Positions 35,353 through 43,647 are shown, numbered from the stretch's first letter. The stretch: DNA of 64,000 nt from Dictyobacter aurantiacus (GCF_003967515.1 NZ_BIFQ01000001.1:4960001-5024000); one strand, 5' to 3'. Made by a program: numbers and translations. The notes: a model not told the origin generated them from the letters alone.

Positions 35353-35624
35353 AACTGTTGAGTATTTTCTCCCTTGAGATGCAAAAGAAGCTCATCACGT
35401 TGTATATAAGCACAAACGTAAAAGTGTACTAGTTATATAGTCCTGTATTTTGGTGAATCATTTGACTCACCATGGAACTATTGATAAAGTTTATAGATGT
35501 AAATATAGCAATTGATGTATGTGGTATTTCCTTGCATTCAGCGTACCGAGAAGTACAAATTCATAGGTACCTGTATGCGAATAAGTACCATGCAACCGTG
35601 TAAGATGGAAGGGTAACTTGTATA
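35353..35624 (+). other. AT-rich spacer with a dyad at 35452-35471
   Basis: Upstream region of the CHAP gene. GGTGAATCATTTGACTCACC is an inverted repeat that could be an operator. No -35/-10 pair is convincing and no gene is seen. Confidence 0.4.
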
Positions 35625-36560
35625 GTGTTTGGTAATCGTAAAGTCACTACCAAAGTTCAAAATAGTGCGGTTCAAGTAGAGAAGCTACGTATGCTCATCG
35701 CTACTGCTGGAAATGGCAAAAAGAGTTCTGGTTCGATGCGCCTTCTACAAAGGCGAAACATGGTCTATGCTGGCATCGTGCTGATGCTCGTTGTTGTTGC
35801 CGCTGGAGTTCTGGCTGTCATTCCATCTGGAATGAGCCTGGCATTTCAATCGAGCAAGTCCTCTGAGCCACCAAAGATCAGCGTTGCTCCAAAGCAGACT
35901 CACGCAACCTCGATTGCAGCGCATGACGCGATTGCAAGTCAAGCTAAATTAGCCGGGGACCATGTGTCTTCGGCCGCCAGTATCAAGCGGGCTCAAGCGG
36001 CTCCAACGCAAGTACCGGCGCCAGCGCCAACGCAAGCGCCAGCTCCCGTACAGGCGGTTCCCACGCAGGCGCCAACTCCTGTACAGGCGGTTCCCACACC
36101 GGCACCAGTTCCCACGCAGGCGCCAGTTCCAACGCAAGCGCCAGTCCCAACGCAAGCGCCGGTTGCGTACACGAATGTTGCCGGGAATGCTGATAGTTCG
36201 GCGCGTTTCTCGGCCGGCCAGTGTACCTCCTGGGCGAATATCCACTATCATGGCCTGAGCGGATGGTGGGTTGAGTGGTTGGGTAATGGGGCCGAATGGG
36301 TTGGCGGCGCTGCATCCAATGGCTGGATTACGTCGTCTGAGCCCAATCCATATGGGCCTTCGATTATTGTGCTGCAGCCTTATACCCAGGGTGCCAGTGC
36401 CTATGGGCACGTTGGCGTGGTCGAGTCAGGTGTGAGTGCAGCCAGCGCCAATGCGAATGGCGTGAGCGTCAGCAATATGAACTGGAATGGTGGTGTAGGC
36501 GTGATAAGCTACTGGACATTCCATCCCGGTGCTGGCGTTACTTTTATCTGGCATCCATAG
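35625..36560 (+). CDS. Membrane-anchored CHAP-domain peptidoglycan hydrolase
   Basis: 311 residues from GTG 35625 (AAGGG about 11 bases upstream). Cytosolic N-terminus, one membrane helix at about 46-70 (YAGIVLMLVVVAAGVLAVI), then a Pro/Thr/Gln/Ala linker of PTQAPV repeats (about 126-181). The extracellular CHAP domain (about 190-311) has catalytic Cys in GQCTSWAN and His in GHVGVVE. The family cleaves peptidoglycan amide bonds. Terminator follows. Confidence 0.9.
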   Translation: MFGNRKVTTKVQNSAVQVEKLRMLIATAGNGKKSSGSMRLLQRRNMVYAGIVLMLVVVAAGVLAVIPSGMSLAFQSSKSSEPPKISVAPKQTHATSIAAHDAIASQAKLAGDHVSSAASIKRAQAAPTQVPAPAPTQAPAPVQAVPTQAPTPVQAVPTPAPVPTQAPVPTQAPVPTQAPVAYTNVAGNADSSARFSAGQCTSWANIHYHGLSGWWVEWLGNGAEWVGGAASNGWITSSEPNPYGPSIIVLQPYTQGASAYGHVGVVESGVSAASANANGVSVSNMNWNGGVGVISYWTFHPGAGVTFIWHP

Positions 36561-36631
36561 ATGCATATCGATGCTTATTGTCGAAAGTCTTTCCGATAGG
36601 CATACGTTATTCCAGATTTTTGCAGAATCCG

Positions 36632-36691
36632 AAAAACCTGATGGGAGATTCCTGGACAGCTAAACGTCCAGGAATCTCCCATCAGGTTTTT
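36632..36691. terminator. Bidirectional terminator with 26-bp perfect stem
   Basis: AAAAACCTGATGGGAGATTC and six more pairs, loop of 8, then the exact complement ending in TTTTT. It serves the CHAP gene (rightward) and the TetR gene (leftward, stop 36714). Confidence 0.85.
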
Positions 36692-36713
36692 CATCTTGCT
36701 CTGAGCAGCCATA

Positions 36714-37322
36714 TCAGGCCGGGCGCGCCTGGCGGAGTCCCGCGATGAGTAGCGCGACCATGCGGCGGGCATCGTAGCGCGGATCGTTATCGGCGCCGAC
36801 GCAGAGGTTGCCGATGCCACGCATCAGTTCGTATGCCTCGATATCGGCGCGGATCTCGCCAGCTTCAGCGGTGGCGGCGAGCAGCCGGGCGCAAACGGGC
36901 ACGAGCCGGTCAATGAAGTAGGCATGCAGCGCATCGAAGCTGCTGCCGGATTGCAGGACGGCGGCGAGTCCATGTTTGGTGACCAGGAAATCAACGAAGA
37001 GGTTAACCCACTGACCAAGTGCAACGTAGGGTGAGTCAGCATTGGCCAGCAAGACCGGGCCGGCCTCGGCGCAGGCCTCAACCTGGTGGCGGTACACGGC
37101 GACAACGAGATCCGCTCGCGTCGGGAAATGGCGGTAAATCGTCCCCATCCCAACTCCCGCCTCGGCCGCGATGTCCCGCACCGGCGCCTCGACACCGGAC
37201 TTGACGAACACGGCGGCGGCGGCGGCGAGTAACGCCTGCTCGTTGCGCTGCGCGTCGGCTCGCTTTGGCCGGGCCGCTTTCTGTCGGGTTGCTTGCCCTA
37301 CTTTCTCGTCGCTGATGGTCAT
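36714..37322 (-). CDS. TetR-family repressor
   Basis: 202 residues from ATG 37322 (GAAGGAA upstream). N-terminal TetR helix-turn-helix VRDIAAEAGVGMGTIYRHFPTR at about residues 40-62, written here only as its core motif. The C-terminal ligand domain ends MVALLIAGLRQ. Divergent from the alpha/beta hydrolase at 37478, whose promoter carries a dyad fitting a TetR operator, so it probably represses that gene. Confidence 0.92.
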   Translation of the reverse strand: MTISDEKVGQATRQKAARPKRADAQRNEQALLAAAAAVFVKSGVEAPVRDIAAEAGVGMGTIYRHFPTRADLVVAVYRHQVEACAEAGPVLLANADSPYVALGQWVNLFVDFLVTKHGLAAVLQSGSSFDALHAYFIDRLVPVCARLLAATAEAGEIRADIEAYELMRGIGNLCVGADNDPRYDARRMVALLIAGLRQARPA

Positions 37323-37381
37323 CGCTTCATTTCCTTCCTTAAACAATAACAGTAGCTTGACAGATAAATAATAATACAGCC

Positions 37382-37411
37382 TTGACAAAGTGGATCGTTG
37401 TTCCGTATAAT
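37382..37411 (+). promoter_or_regulatory. Sigma-70-type promoter of the hydrolase gene
   Basis: TTGACA (37382-37387) and TATAAT (37406-37411), both perfect consensus hexamers, separated by 18 bp and pointing to the gene at 37478. Confidence 0.88.
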
Positions 37412-37420
37412 ATTTATCGG

Positions 37421-37434
37421 AGCGGTGATCCGCT
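37421..37434. promoter_or_regulatory. Operator candidate for the TetR protein
   Basis: AGCGGTGATCCGCT is a dyad (AGCGG/CCGCT) placed 10-23 bp after the -10 box, over the expected transcription start, where a bound repressor would block initiation. Confidence 0.6.
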
Positions 37435-37477
37435 TCTTCGGCGTTGATACTATCATACCATAAAGGAAAAAATTTTT

Positions 37478-38431
37478 ATGAACAACACATCAGACGTGGC
37501 GCTTACAGATCTTGACATGATCGTTGGTGTGGCTACTCCGATTGTCTCGGTGAAGCCGGTTGTGCTATCCGCTCCGGGCCGTGGTGAGGATCTGCAGGTA
37601 CGTGTGTCTGCTCCCGTGACCGGGCGCGAACTTCCTGTTATCATTTTTTCGCACGGCTTTGGCTGGTCGTTGGACGGCTACGCCCCGTTGGCCGATTTCT
37701 GGGCTGCTCACGGCTTCGTGGTTATTCAACCCACCCATCTCGACTCAAGGACGCTGAACATTTTCCCCCAGGATCCCCGCACACCGCGCATCTGGTTGTT
37801 CCGTGTCGAGGATGTGAAGCGCATCCTCGACCAGCTTGACTATATCGAGGCCGCTGTTCCCGGACTCAGCGGGCGTCTTGATCGCAGCCGCATCGCGGTA
37901 GCCGGACACTCCTGGGGTGCGCAGACGGTGGGTATGCTGCTGGGTGCGCGCGTCCTGGATGCCAATGGCGAAAAGGGAGAGGACATGTACGACTCGCGCG
38001 TCAAAGCCGGCGTACTGCTTGCCGCGACTGGTCAGGGAGGAGCCGACCTGACTCCATTCGCGGCCGAGCACTTCCCGTTTATGAATCCCAGCTTCGCTGA
38101 GATGACCACGCCGGCCCTGATAGTCGCGGGAGACCACGACCAGTCCATGCTGTCTGTTCGCGGGCCGGACTGGTTTACCGATCCCTACTACCTGAGTTCA
38201 GGCAGCAAGAGCCTGTTGACCCTGTTCGGGGCGGAACACTCGCTTGGAGGAATCCCTGGCTACACCGTCACGGAAACGACGGATGAGAATCCCGCGCGCG
38301 TTGCCCTGATCCAGCGGCTCTCAGTGGCCTACCTGCGCAGCGCGCTCGGCCTTGATGACTCCGCGTGGCCCGCAGCACGTGCCGCCCTGGCGGAGACCCC
38401 TGATCCACTGGGTCGCATCGAATCCAAGTAA
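37478..38431 (+). CDS. Alpha/beta hydrolase
   Basis: 317 residues. Oxyanion region IIFSHGFGWSLDGY, nucleophile elbow AGHSWGA (Ser about 149), acid in AGDHDQS and His in GAEHSLGG. Fold resembles chlorophyllase/platelet-activating-factor acetylhydrolase-like esterases. No signal peptide. Expression is likely induced when the neighbouring TetR repressor binds its ligand. Confidence 0.9.
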   Translation: MNNTSDVALTDLDMIVGVATPIVSVKPVVLSAPGRGEDLQVRVSAPVTGRELPVIIFSHGFGWSLDGYAPLADFWAAHGFVVIQPTHLDSRTLNIFPQDPRTPRIWLFRVEDVKRILDQLDYIEAAVPGLSGRLDRSRIAVAGHSWGAQTVGMLLGARVLDANGEKGEDMYDSRVKAGVLLAATGQGGADLTPFAAEHFPFMNPSFAEMTTPALIVAGDHDQSMLSVRGPDWFTDPYYLSSGSKSLLTLFGAEHSLGGIPGYTVTETTDENPARVALIQRLSVAYLRSALGLDDSAWPAARAALAETPDPLGRIESK

Positions 38432-38453
38432 TACTGTAAGAGAGGTAAACTTC

Positions 38454-38521
38454 CCACCGCTGGGAGTGAGCATCCAATTGTGGTCAAAAAGTCACAATTG
38501 GATGCTCACTCCCAGCGGTGG
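38454..38521. terminator. 29-bp perfect hairpin between convergent genes
   Basis: CCACCGCTGGGAGTGAGCAT and nine more pairs (38454-38482) match 38493-38521 exactly, with a 10-base loop. It lies between the hydrolase stop (38431) and the leftward permease remnant (stop 38549). There is no T tract. Confidence 0.6.
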
Positions 38522-38548
38522 ACTTCCCCTTCCTTACATGGATGGTGT

Positions 38549-39161
38549 TTACATCCGCTTTTTATATGCCCGCATGGCAAAGATGTAGGCCAGCAGCAGA
38601 ATGCCGACACACCAGGCAAGAGCGATCCATATACTCTGAGACACCGGCTGATTAGCCAGTAAGGCACGGATGGCATCCACGATGGCCGTTACCGGCTGGT
38701 TTTCGGCGAAGACCCTGACGACAAAGGGCATCGACCGGGTTGGCACAAACGCGGAGCTGATAAAGGGCAGGAAGATGATGGGATAAGAAAAGGCCGATGC
38801 GCCGTCTATCGACCTGGCTGTCAGCCCAGGGATGACCGCGACCCAGCTTAAAGCCAGCGTAAACAATGCGAGGATACCGATGACGGTCAGCCATGACAGG
38901 ATGCCCGCCGACGAACGAAAGCCCATAATCAACGCGACGAGAATGATAACCACCACCGAAATCGCGTTGGAGACCAGCGAGGTCAGGACGTGGCTCCACA
39001 GCATGGTGGAAGGGGCTATCGGCATGGAGCGAAAGCGCTCAATTTTGAATGGCGCCGCCGAACACATACACGAACAGCAGCATAAACGCGATAGGCATGA
39101 TGGTGACCGTGATGATGGTATCCATGCTGCGGAAAATGTGGCGCATGGAACGACCAAGCAT
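38549..39161 (-). pseudogene. ABC-2 type permease (DrrB-like) with internal deletion and frame change
   Basis: The frame starting at ATG 39161 (AAAGGA upstream) gives MLGRSMRHIFRSMDTIITV and reaches FVYVFGGAIQ, the first membrane segment of daunorubicin-type exporters. It then stops. A second frame picks up at FKIERFRSMPIA and runs to the normal C-terminus with SYPIIFLPFISSAFVPT and ENQPVTAIVDAIRALL. Compared with the family about 60 residues, the second and third membrane segments, are missing at the junction and the frame is shifted. The product cannot be functional. Confidence 0.85.
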
Positions 39162-39171
39162 CACGTATCCT

Positions 39172-39501
39172 TTATAAGAGGTTCTCCAGTACGCGCTTGG
39201 CATACTCCCAGTTGCCTTTGTTGCGCTCGTACGTCGCTCTCCCTTTTTCCGTAATCCTGAAGTATTTCCTCCTGCCGCCTTGCGATTCATCGCCCCAGTA
39301 CCACTCGATATCACCGTCGACCTCAAGCCGTCGGACGCTAGAGTACATGGTGGCTTCCTTTAATTCATATTCACCACCCGAGCGTTCGGCAATCAGTTTG
39401 ACAATCTCGTAGCCGTAGTGGTCAGCCTCCGATAAGAGCCGTAAAATCATCGTATCGGTATGTCCGCGCAGCAGGTCGGAGGTAAGTTTGTTCTCACTCA
39501 T
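39172..39501 (-). CDS. PadR-family transcriptional regulator
   Basis: 109 residues. Winged helix with HYGYEIVKLI, YSSVRRLEVDGDIEW and GGRRKYFRITEKG, the PadR signatures. Such regulators usually precede an ABC ATPase plus permease exporter. Here the permease follows 10 bp later as a pseudogene and the ATPase gene is absent, so the regulator is probably a leftover or controls only itself. Confidence 0.93.
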   Translation of the reverse strand: MSENKLTSDLLRGHTDTMILRLLSEADHYGYEIVKLIAERSGGEYELKEATMYSSVRRLEVDGDIEWYWGDESQGGRRKYFRITEKGRATYERNKGNWEYAKRVLENLL

Positions 39502-39650
39502 ATCATCACCTCGTAGTTAGAGTATGCGTCATATTACTGTGTCTGTCAAGGTAATATTTCGATTTTAATACTTTGTTTGATAAACTGGATTTTTTCGTTA
39601 TGATAGGGAAGAGCACCGAGGGAGTATATCATTGTAGGGAAAGAAGTACG

Positions 39651-40067
39651 ATGAAAAAAAGGATTCTTGTGTTGGGAGATAGAGGGTCATTCATGGAGCG
39701 CATGCGGATCTTTAGCAAGCGGGTCGTCAATCCGCTGGTGATGAGGTTCGCGGGGTCCGCTCACAGTCCTTTTGCGGTCGTTCGTCATGTCGGGCGGCGC
39801 AGCGGGCGAACGTATGCGACGCCGCTGCTGCTTGTGCCGGTCGCAGACGGTTTTGTGATCGAGCTGACGTATGGCTTCGCGGTGGACTGGTATCGCAATG
39901 TCGTGGCGGCGGGACACTGTACCATCCTCTGGCATGGGCGCGCATATGAGTGCGATGCGTTTGAGGTGGTTGATCCCGGCACGGGGCTGCGGACCTTCCC
40001 CGCCATCCTACGCTTTCCACTGCGCATGCTGGGCGCGCGCGATTTCGTAAAGATGAAGATGCAATAG
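39651..40067 (+). CDS. F420-dependent nitroreductase-like protein (Ddn family)
   Basis: 138 residues from ATG 39651 (GTAGGGAAAGA upstream). Split-barrel protein with KRVVNPLVMRFAGS, VRHVGRRSGRTYATPLL and VDWYRNVVAAGHCTI, the pattern of the deazaflavin-dependent nitroreductase family. It likely binds F420H2 and reduces quinones or nitro compounds. Divergent from padR. Confidence 0.9.
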   Translation: MKKRILVLGDRGSFMERMRIFSKRVVNPLVMRFAGSAHSPFAVVRHVGRRSGRTYATPLLLVPVADGFVIELTYGFAVDWYRNVVAAGHCTILWHGRAYECDAFEVVDPGTGLRTFPAILRFPLRMLGARDFVKMKMQ

Positions 40068-40290
40068 ATGCGTTTTGGAACAGGCTATAGAGCCGGCTCT
40101 GCGATGCTCAATACCTTCAACTTTGGCTATCCCGCTGATACTTGATATAAGCACAGCAACTCGCGCCTTTCCGTCAATATATAGTCGGCACTTTCTCAAG
40201 CTCTGCAGAAGCAAACGTGCGATGCGGTTTTATAGGAATGATCTATTCTGGTTCTATTCTGTGTTATGGGTGAGCTGAAAACGATAGTCA

Positions 40291-40309
40291 GACGATAGGT
40301 AACGCTCTT
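40291..40309 (+). repeat. Repeat family E copy 1
   Basis: GACGATAGGTAACGCTCTT, one of four copies of a 21-bp motif within 3.7 kb. Confidence 0.6.
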
Positions 40310-40491
40310 CAAATGCCGGGTTTATAACGGTATACTTTCTATAAAAAATTTTATTGCTTAAGCTCTATCAACGCGCCTTACGGATACAACAACGGGTATT
40401 GGGTGCCGATAACCCTATGACGATGGCTACTGCGCAAAGCATGCAAGAGCTTGTACAGCCAGCGAAACACTCCTGAATTGTGAAAAAGAGA

Positions 40492-40540
40492 TCTGGTGGG
40501 GATTTGAGCATGCTGGAATCATGCTCGAATCCCCACCAGA
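40492..40540. repeat. Long hairpin
   Basis: TCTGGTGGGGATTTGAGCAT plus one more base (40492-40512) pairs with its complement at 40520-40540, one mismatch, loop of 7. No gene ends close by, so it is not obviously a terminator. Confidence 0.6.
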
Positions 40541-40579
40541 CTCTAAACCAACGCATGACGATGATCACTCGATGGCTAT

Positions 40580-40600
40580 TCGATAGATAACGATCTCTGG
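40580..40600 (+). repeat. Repeat family E copy 2
   Basis: Reads CGATAGATAACGATCTCTGG, one base changed and shortened at the left compared with the consensus. Confidence 0.6.
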
Positions 40601-40740
40601 AATGCCCTCTTCTTCAGCTATCATGTAAGGGACGTCAAAATGGACGTGTGATGAAGAAGGAAAGGTCAGAACATGCATACGCTAGAGGCTCCTGTACTGC
40701 CCGATGAAGTACATTCTCAGCAACAACATTTATCCCCCCG

Positions 40741-41052
40741 GTGGTTCTGGCGCATCATGAACGCTGGGATGGGGATGGTTATCCCTATCGGCTGGCGAAC
40801 GAGGAGATCCCCCTGCATGCACGCATTCTGGCGGTGGCGGATTCCTATGCCGCCATGACAGAGTCGAGACCCTATCGTACGGCGCGCTCCCCAACTGAGG
40901 CGCTGGCCGAGATTCGGCGCTGCACCGGTCGTGCATATGATCCTCGTGTAGCTGAAGCCTTTCTCACCCTTTGCTCGCGCCATGATCAGGATATATCCGT
41001 CGTTCACCACTCTCCCTATTCGCAAGCTAGCAGCATAAATATATGCAAATAA
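40741..41052 (+). pseudogene. C-terminal fragment of an HD-GYP phosphodiesterase
   Basis: 103 codons. HHERWDGDGYP, IPLHARILAVADSYAAMT and SRPYRTARSP are the second half of an HD-GYP domain, which hydrolyses cyclic di-GMP. The HD metal residues and all of the N-terminal half are missing. No proper start exists (the frame opens at GTG inside the domain). The last 25 residues have left the family pattern. It lies just before the sigma factor gene. Confidence 0.8.
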
Positions 41053-41095
41053 GATAATGTTGACATGATGTCATTAATACACGAGGAGATAGAAA

Positions 41096-41785
41096 ATGAG
41101 TTCCGCCTTTTTTAAAGAAAAGGATTGCTTTGTAAGCTCAGGCATGGAGATACCCGATGCGGAGCTGGCTCGGCAGGCGCTGGACGGCGATCAGCAGGCT
41201 TTCGCGACGATGGTGCAGCGCTACCAGCGACCACTGTTTAACTTTATTTATCAGCACCTTGGCAACTACGATCAGGCATGGGACGTGTTACAGAATGTGT
41301 TTATCTGTTTCTTTACCTCCCTGCCTCGCCTGAATGGCGATCGAGCTTTTAGATCCTGGCTCTTCCACGTCGCACGCAACAAGTGTATCGATGAAATCCG
41401 GCACCAGCAGCGCAATGCACTCCCCTTTTCACGCGTGGAATCCTATGGCGAGGATACTGACGACCAGGAATCTCTGCTCGATATTATCGACGCGGAGCCG
41501 CTGCCCGATACGATCGCCGAGAAGCGAGAAATGCAGGAGTTTATGCGCGAAGTTATCTCCACTCTCCCGCCCAAGCTTGGCGCTGTGATCTGGCTGCGCT
41601 ATATCTTCAAGCCATCCTTTACCGAGATTGGGCAGGCGCTCAACATACCAGAGTCAACGGCGAAGACCTATTTCTATCGCGCCAAACTGCAGCTGCGCCA
41701 GCGACTTGCTACTTCCGAGTACATCGCAGATGTTTTATCTTTTTCCCGCATAAAGTCGGGTCGGGCGAAGATAGACGATGGTTAG
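41096..41785 (+). CDS. ECF-type RNA polymerase sigma factor
   Basis: 229 residues from ATG 41096 (ACGAGGAG upstream). Region 2 spans about 25-90 (FATMVQRYQRPLFNFIYQHL, DVLQNVFICFFTSLP, FRSWLFHVARNKCIDEIR). Region 4 spans about 145-205 (VISTLPPKLGAVIWLRYIF, FTEIGQALNIPESTAKTYF, RAKLQLRQRL). No anti-sigma gene follows. The stop codon abuts a family E repeat. Confidence 0.95.
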   Translation: MSSAFFKEKDCFVSSGMEIPDAELARQALDGDQQAFATMVQRYQRPLFNFIYQHLGNYDQAWDVLQNVFICFFTSLPRLNGDRAFRSWLFHVARNKCIDEIRHQQRNALPFSRVESYGEDTDDQESLLDIIDAEPLPDTIAEKREMQEFMREVISTLPPKLGAVIWLRYIFKPSFTEIGQALNIPESTAKTYFYRAKLQLRQRLATSEYIADVLSFSRIKSGRAKIDDG

Positions 41786-41805
41786 ACGATAGGTAATGAT
41801 CTCTG
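41784..41805 (+). repeat. Repeat family E copy 3, at the sigma gene stop
   Basis: AGACGATAGGTAATGATCTC follows and shares the last G of the TAG stop at 41783-41785. An extra half motif GACGATGGTTA precedes it inside the gene. Confidence 0.65.
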
Positions 41806-41868
41806 AGAAGGGAGATCCAAACAGCTATCCTCTAAATGAAAGCGCAATTCGATAGTTGCCTGGTGCAC

Positions 41869-42049
41869 TGTCAAAGTTCATTTGATGGGGGAGCGGGGAT
41901 GCAAGCGAGCATGCCGGGGGCATGATCAAGCGGCTAGCCCAAGCCGGGGCAAGCCCAGCACCTACGGGGGATCGGGGGCTGTGCCCCCGGCAACTCCTCC
42001 CTCTCTCGCCCGCGTAGCGGGCGAACAATCCACCAAATGAAGTTTGACA
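41869..42049 (-). repeat. MITE-like element, family C copy 2 (181 bp) with a family A hairpin inside
   Basis: Inverted relative to copy 1. Ends TGTCAAAGTTCATTTGATGG and the complement of TGTCAAACTTCATTTGGTGG. The core is the same as at 5822-5984, except that about 7 bp there are replaced here by a 25-bp family A hairpin (41943-41965; minus strand GTAGGT, arms GCTGGG/CCCGGC). Confidence 0.85.
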
Positions 42050-42162
42050 AAACAGTAGGAGCGAAAGCTTTTACAGGTTGAGGGTGATGATCATGAGAGC
42101 GGACAAGCTCTCAGCATTACTAAGAAGTAAGTTAAGATATAGCAAACAAGGAGAAAAACATT

Positions 42163-42993
42163 ATGGGTACTGGCACAATTACGACAAAAGACGGCACAAC
42201 TATTTTTTATAAGGACTGGGGCACCGGCAATCCGGTCACCTTCAGCCATGGCTGGCCGCTCAACGCCGATGCCTGGGACGAACAGCTGCTCTTCCTGGCC
42301 TCCCATGGCTATCGCGTCATCGCGCACGACCGCCGTGGCCATGGTCGTTCCAGCCAGACCTGGGATGGCAACAACATGGATACCTATGCCGATGACCTGG
42401 CCGAACTCATCGAGGCGCTCGACCTGCGTGATATTACCATGGTGGGCCATTCCACCGGCGGCGGTGAGGTCGCGCACTATCTTGGTCGCCATGGCACCTC
42501 GCGGGTCTCCGGCGCCGTTCTGGTAGGAGCGATCACCCCGCTGATGCTCAAGACCGAGGCCAATCCTAAGGGCACCCCCATCGAGGCCTTCGATGGCATT
42601 CGTGCCGGAGTCGCGGGCGATCGTTCTCAGTTTTACCAGGATCTCAGTAGCCCCTTCTTTGGCGCCAACCGCCCCGGATCCAAGGTCTCGCAGGGCCTGC
42701 GTGACGCTTTCTGGCTCTGGTCGATGCAGGTAGGCCTTAAACCCGCCTATGACTGCGTCAAAGCCTTCTCCGAGACCGACCTGACCGAAGACCTCAAGCG
42801 CATCGATGTGCCGACGTTGATCGTGCACGGCGATGACGACCAGATCGTGCCGATCGAGGCCTCTGCCTACGAGGCCGCCAAGCTGGTCAAGGACGCCACC
42901 TTGAAGGTCTACCAGGGCGCCCCCCATGGCCTGACCCTGACCCATAAGGATCAGTTTAACGCCGATCTGCTCTCCTTCTTGCAGGCGAAGTAG
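42163..42993 (+). CDS. Alpha/beta hydrolase, non-heme haloperoxidase/arylesterase type
   Basis: 276 residues. Oxyanion region FSHGWPLNADAW, AHDRRGHGRSSQ, nucleophile elbow VGHSTGGGE (Ser about 98), acid in HGDDDQIVP (about 226) and His in GAPHGLTL (about 255). The full pattern is that of cofactor-free haloperoxidases/perhydrolases; the physiological reaction is probably ester hydrolysis. Start ATG with CAAGGAGAAAA upstream. Followed by a strong hairpin. Confidence 0.94.
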   Translation: MGTGTITTKDGTTIFYKDWGTGNPVTFSHGWPLNADAWDEQLLFLASHGYRVIAHDRRGHGRSSQTWDGNNMDTYADDLAELIEALDLRDITMVGHSTGGGEVAHYLGRHGTSRVSGAVLVGAITPLMLKTEANPKGTPIEAFDGIRAGVAGDRSQFYQDLSSPFFGANRPGSKVSQGLRDAFWLWSMQVGLKPAYDCVKAFSETDLTEDLKRIDVPTLIVHGDDDQIVPIEASAYEAAKLVKDATLKVYQGAPHGLTLTHKDQFNADLLSFLQAK

Positions 42994-43002
42994 AAGTAGA
43001 AA

Positions 43003-43062
43003 CATTATCATAGTAGAGAGCAGGGCTTGCATCCGCAAGCCCTGCTCTCTACTATGATAATG
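43003..43062. terminator. 28-bp perfect hairpin between convergent genes
   Basis: CATTATCATAGTAGAGAGCA and eight more pairs (43003-43030) with loop ATCC and an exact complement to 43062. It separates the hydrolase (stop 42993) and the DsbA-like gene (stop 43077). Confidence 0.75.
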
Positions 43063-43076
43063 ACGATATCTTTCTG

Positions 43077-43607
43077 TTATTGTGTGGTGGTGAGCGCCTC
43101 TATGAGGGCGTCGTAGCTCCAGGAACCATTATACAAACGTCCATTGATAAAGAACGTCGGCGTTCCCTGCACGCCGCTCTGTTCGCCTCCTTCTACATCC
43201 TTCTCAATGCGCTCCAGGTGACGCTGGATCGCCATATCGTATGTGTACTGCTTAAGATCAAGGTCCACCGTTTCCGCCAGATGTGCCAGGTCCGCGTCTC
43301 TGAGAGCATGCTGGTGGCGAAATATGGCATCATGCATCTGCCAGAATTTGCCCTGATTGTCTGCGGCTTCGGCGGCCAGTGCCGCGTGCAGAGCGTGGGC
43401 ATGAATCTCGCTGAGCGGAAAATTGCGAAAGACAAAGCGCAATCGTTCCCCAAAGTTTTGTTGAATGGCGCGTACCATGACTGTGGATTGGCGCGTATAC
43501 GGACATTCATAATCACCATATTGGACTAGAGTGATGGGGGCGTTAGTCGGTCCCTGGCTGTGATCCAGCTCGTTGACCGGTATGGAGAGGCGTGTGTGTT
43601 CCGACAT
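43077..43607 (-). CDS. DsbA-family thioredoxin-fold protein with CPYT active site
   Basis: 176 residues, no signal peptide. Thioredoxin fold with an inserted helical domain. The active site reads YECPYT, so the second Cys of the usual CPxC is Thr. GVQGTPTFFINGRLYNG holds the cis-Pro loop. A single-Cys site cannot make an intramolecular disulfide; it could act as a monothiol reductase/isomerase or glutathione-linked enzyme. Similar cytosolic DsbA-like proteins exist. Confidence 0.88.
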   Translation of the reverse strand: MSEHTRLSIPVNELDHSQGPTNAPITLVQYGDYECPYTRQSTVMVRAIQQNFGERLRFVFRNFPLSEIHAHALHAALAAEAADNQGKFWQMHDAIFRHQHALRDADLAHLAETVDLDLKQYTYDMAIQRHLERIEKDVEGGEQSGVQGTPTFFINGRLYNGSWSYDALIEALTTTQ

Positions 43608-43647
43608 TATCTATGCTGTCTCTTCCCATTCTTCATCGATTTACCCC

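Larger units (their letters stand above)
40068..40740. other. Intergenic region with small repeats, no intact gene
   Basis: Contains two copies of the GACGATAGGTAACGATCTC repeat and a long hairpin, annotated separately. Short frames (for example from 40075 or 40673) lack family likeness; the one at 40673 has AGAAGGAAAGG upstream, but runs only 61 codons and overlaps the HD-GYP remnant in another frame. Confidence 0.5.

Noticed and set aside
40673..40858. Small gene with a good ribosome site before the HD-GYP fragment
   Set aside because: Its frame runs through HD-GYP coding sequence in the wrong register and shows no similarity of its own; at most it is translation into a pseudogene.
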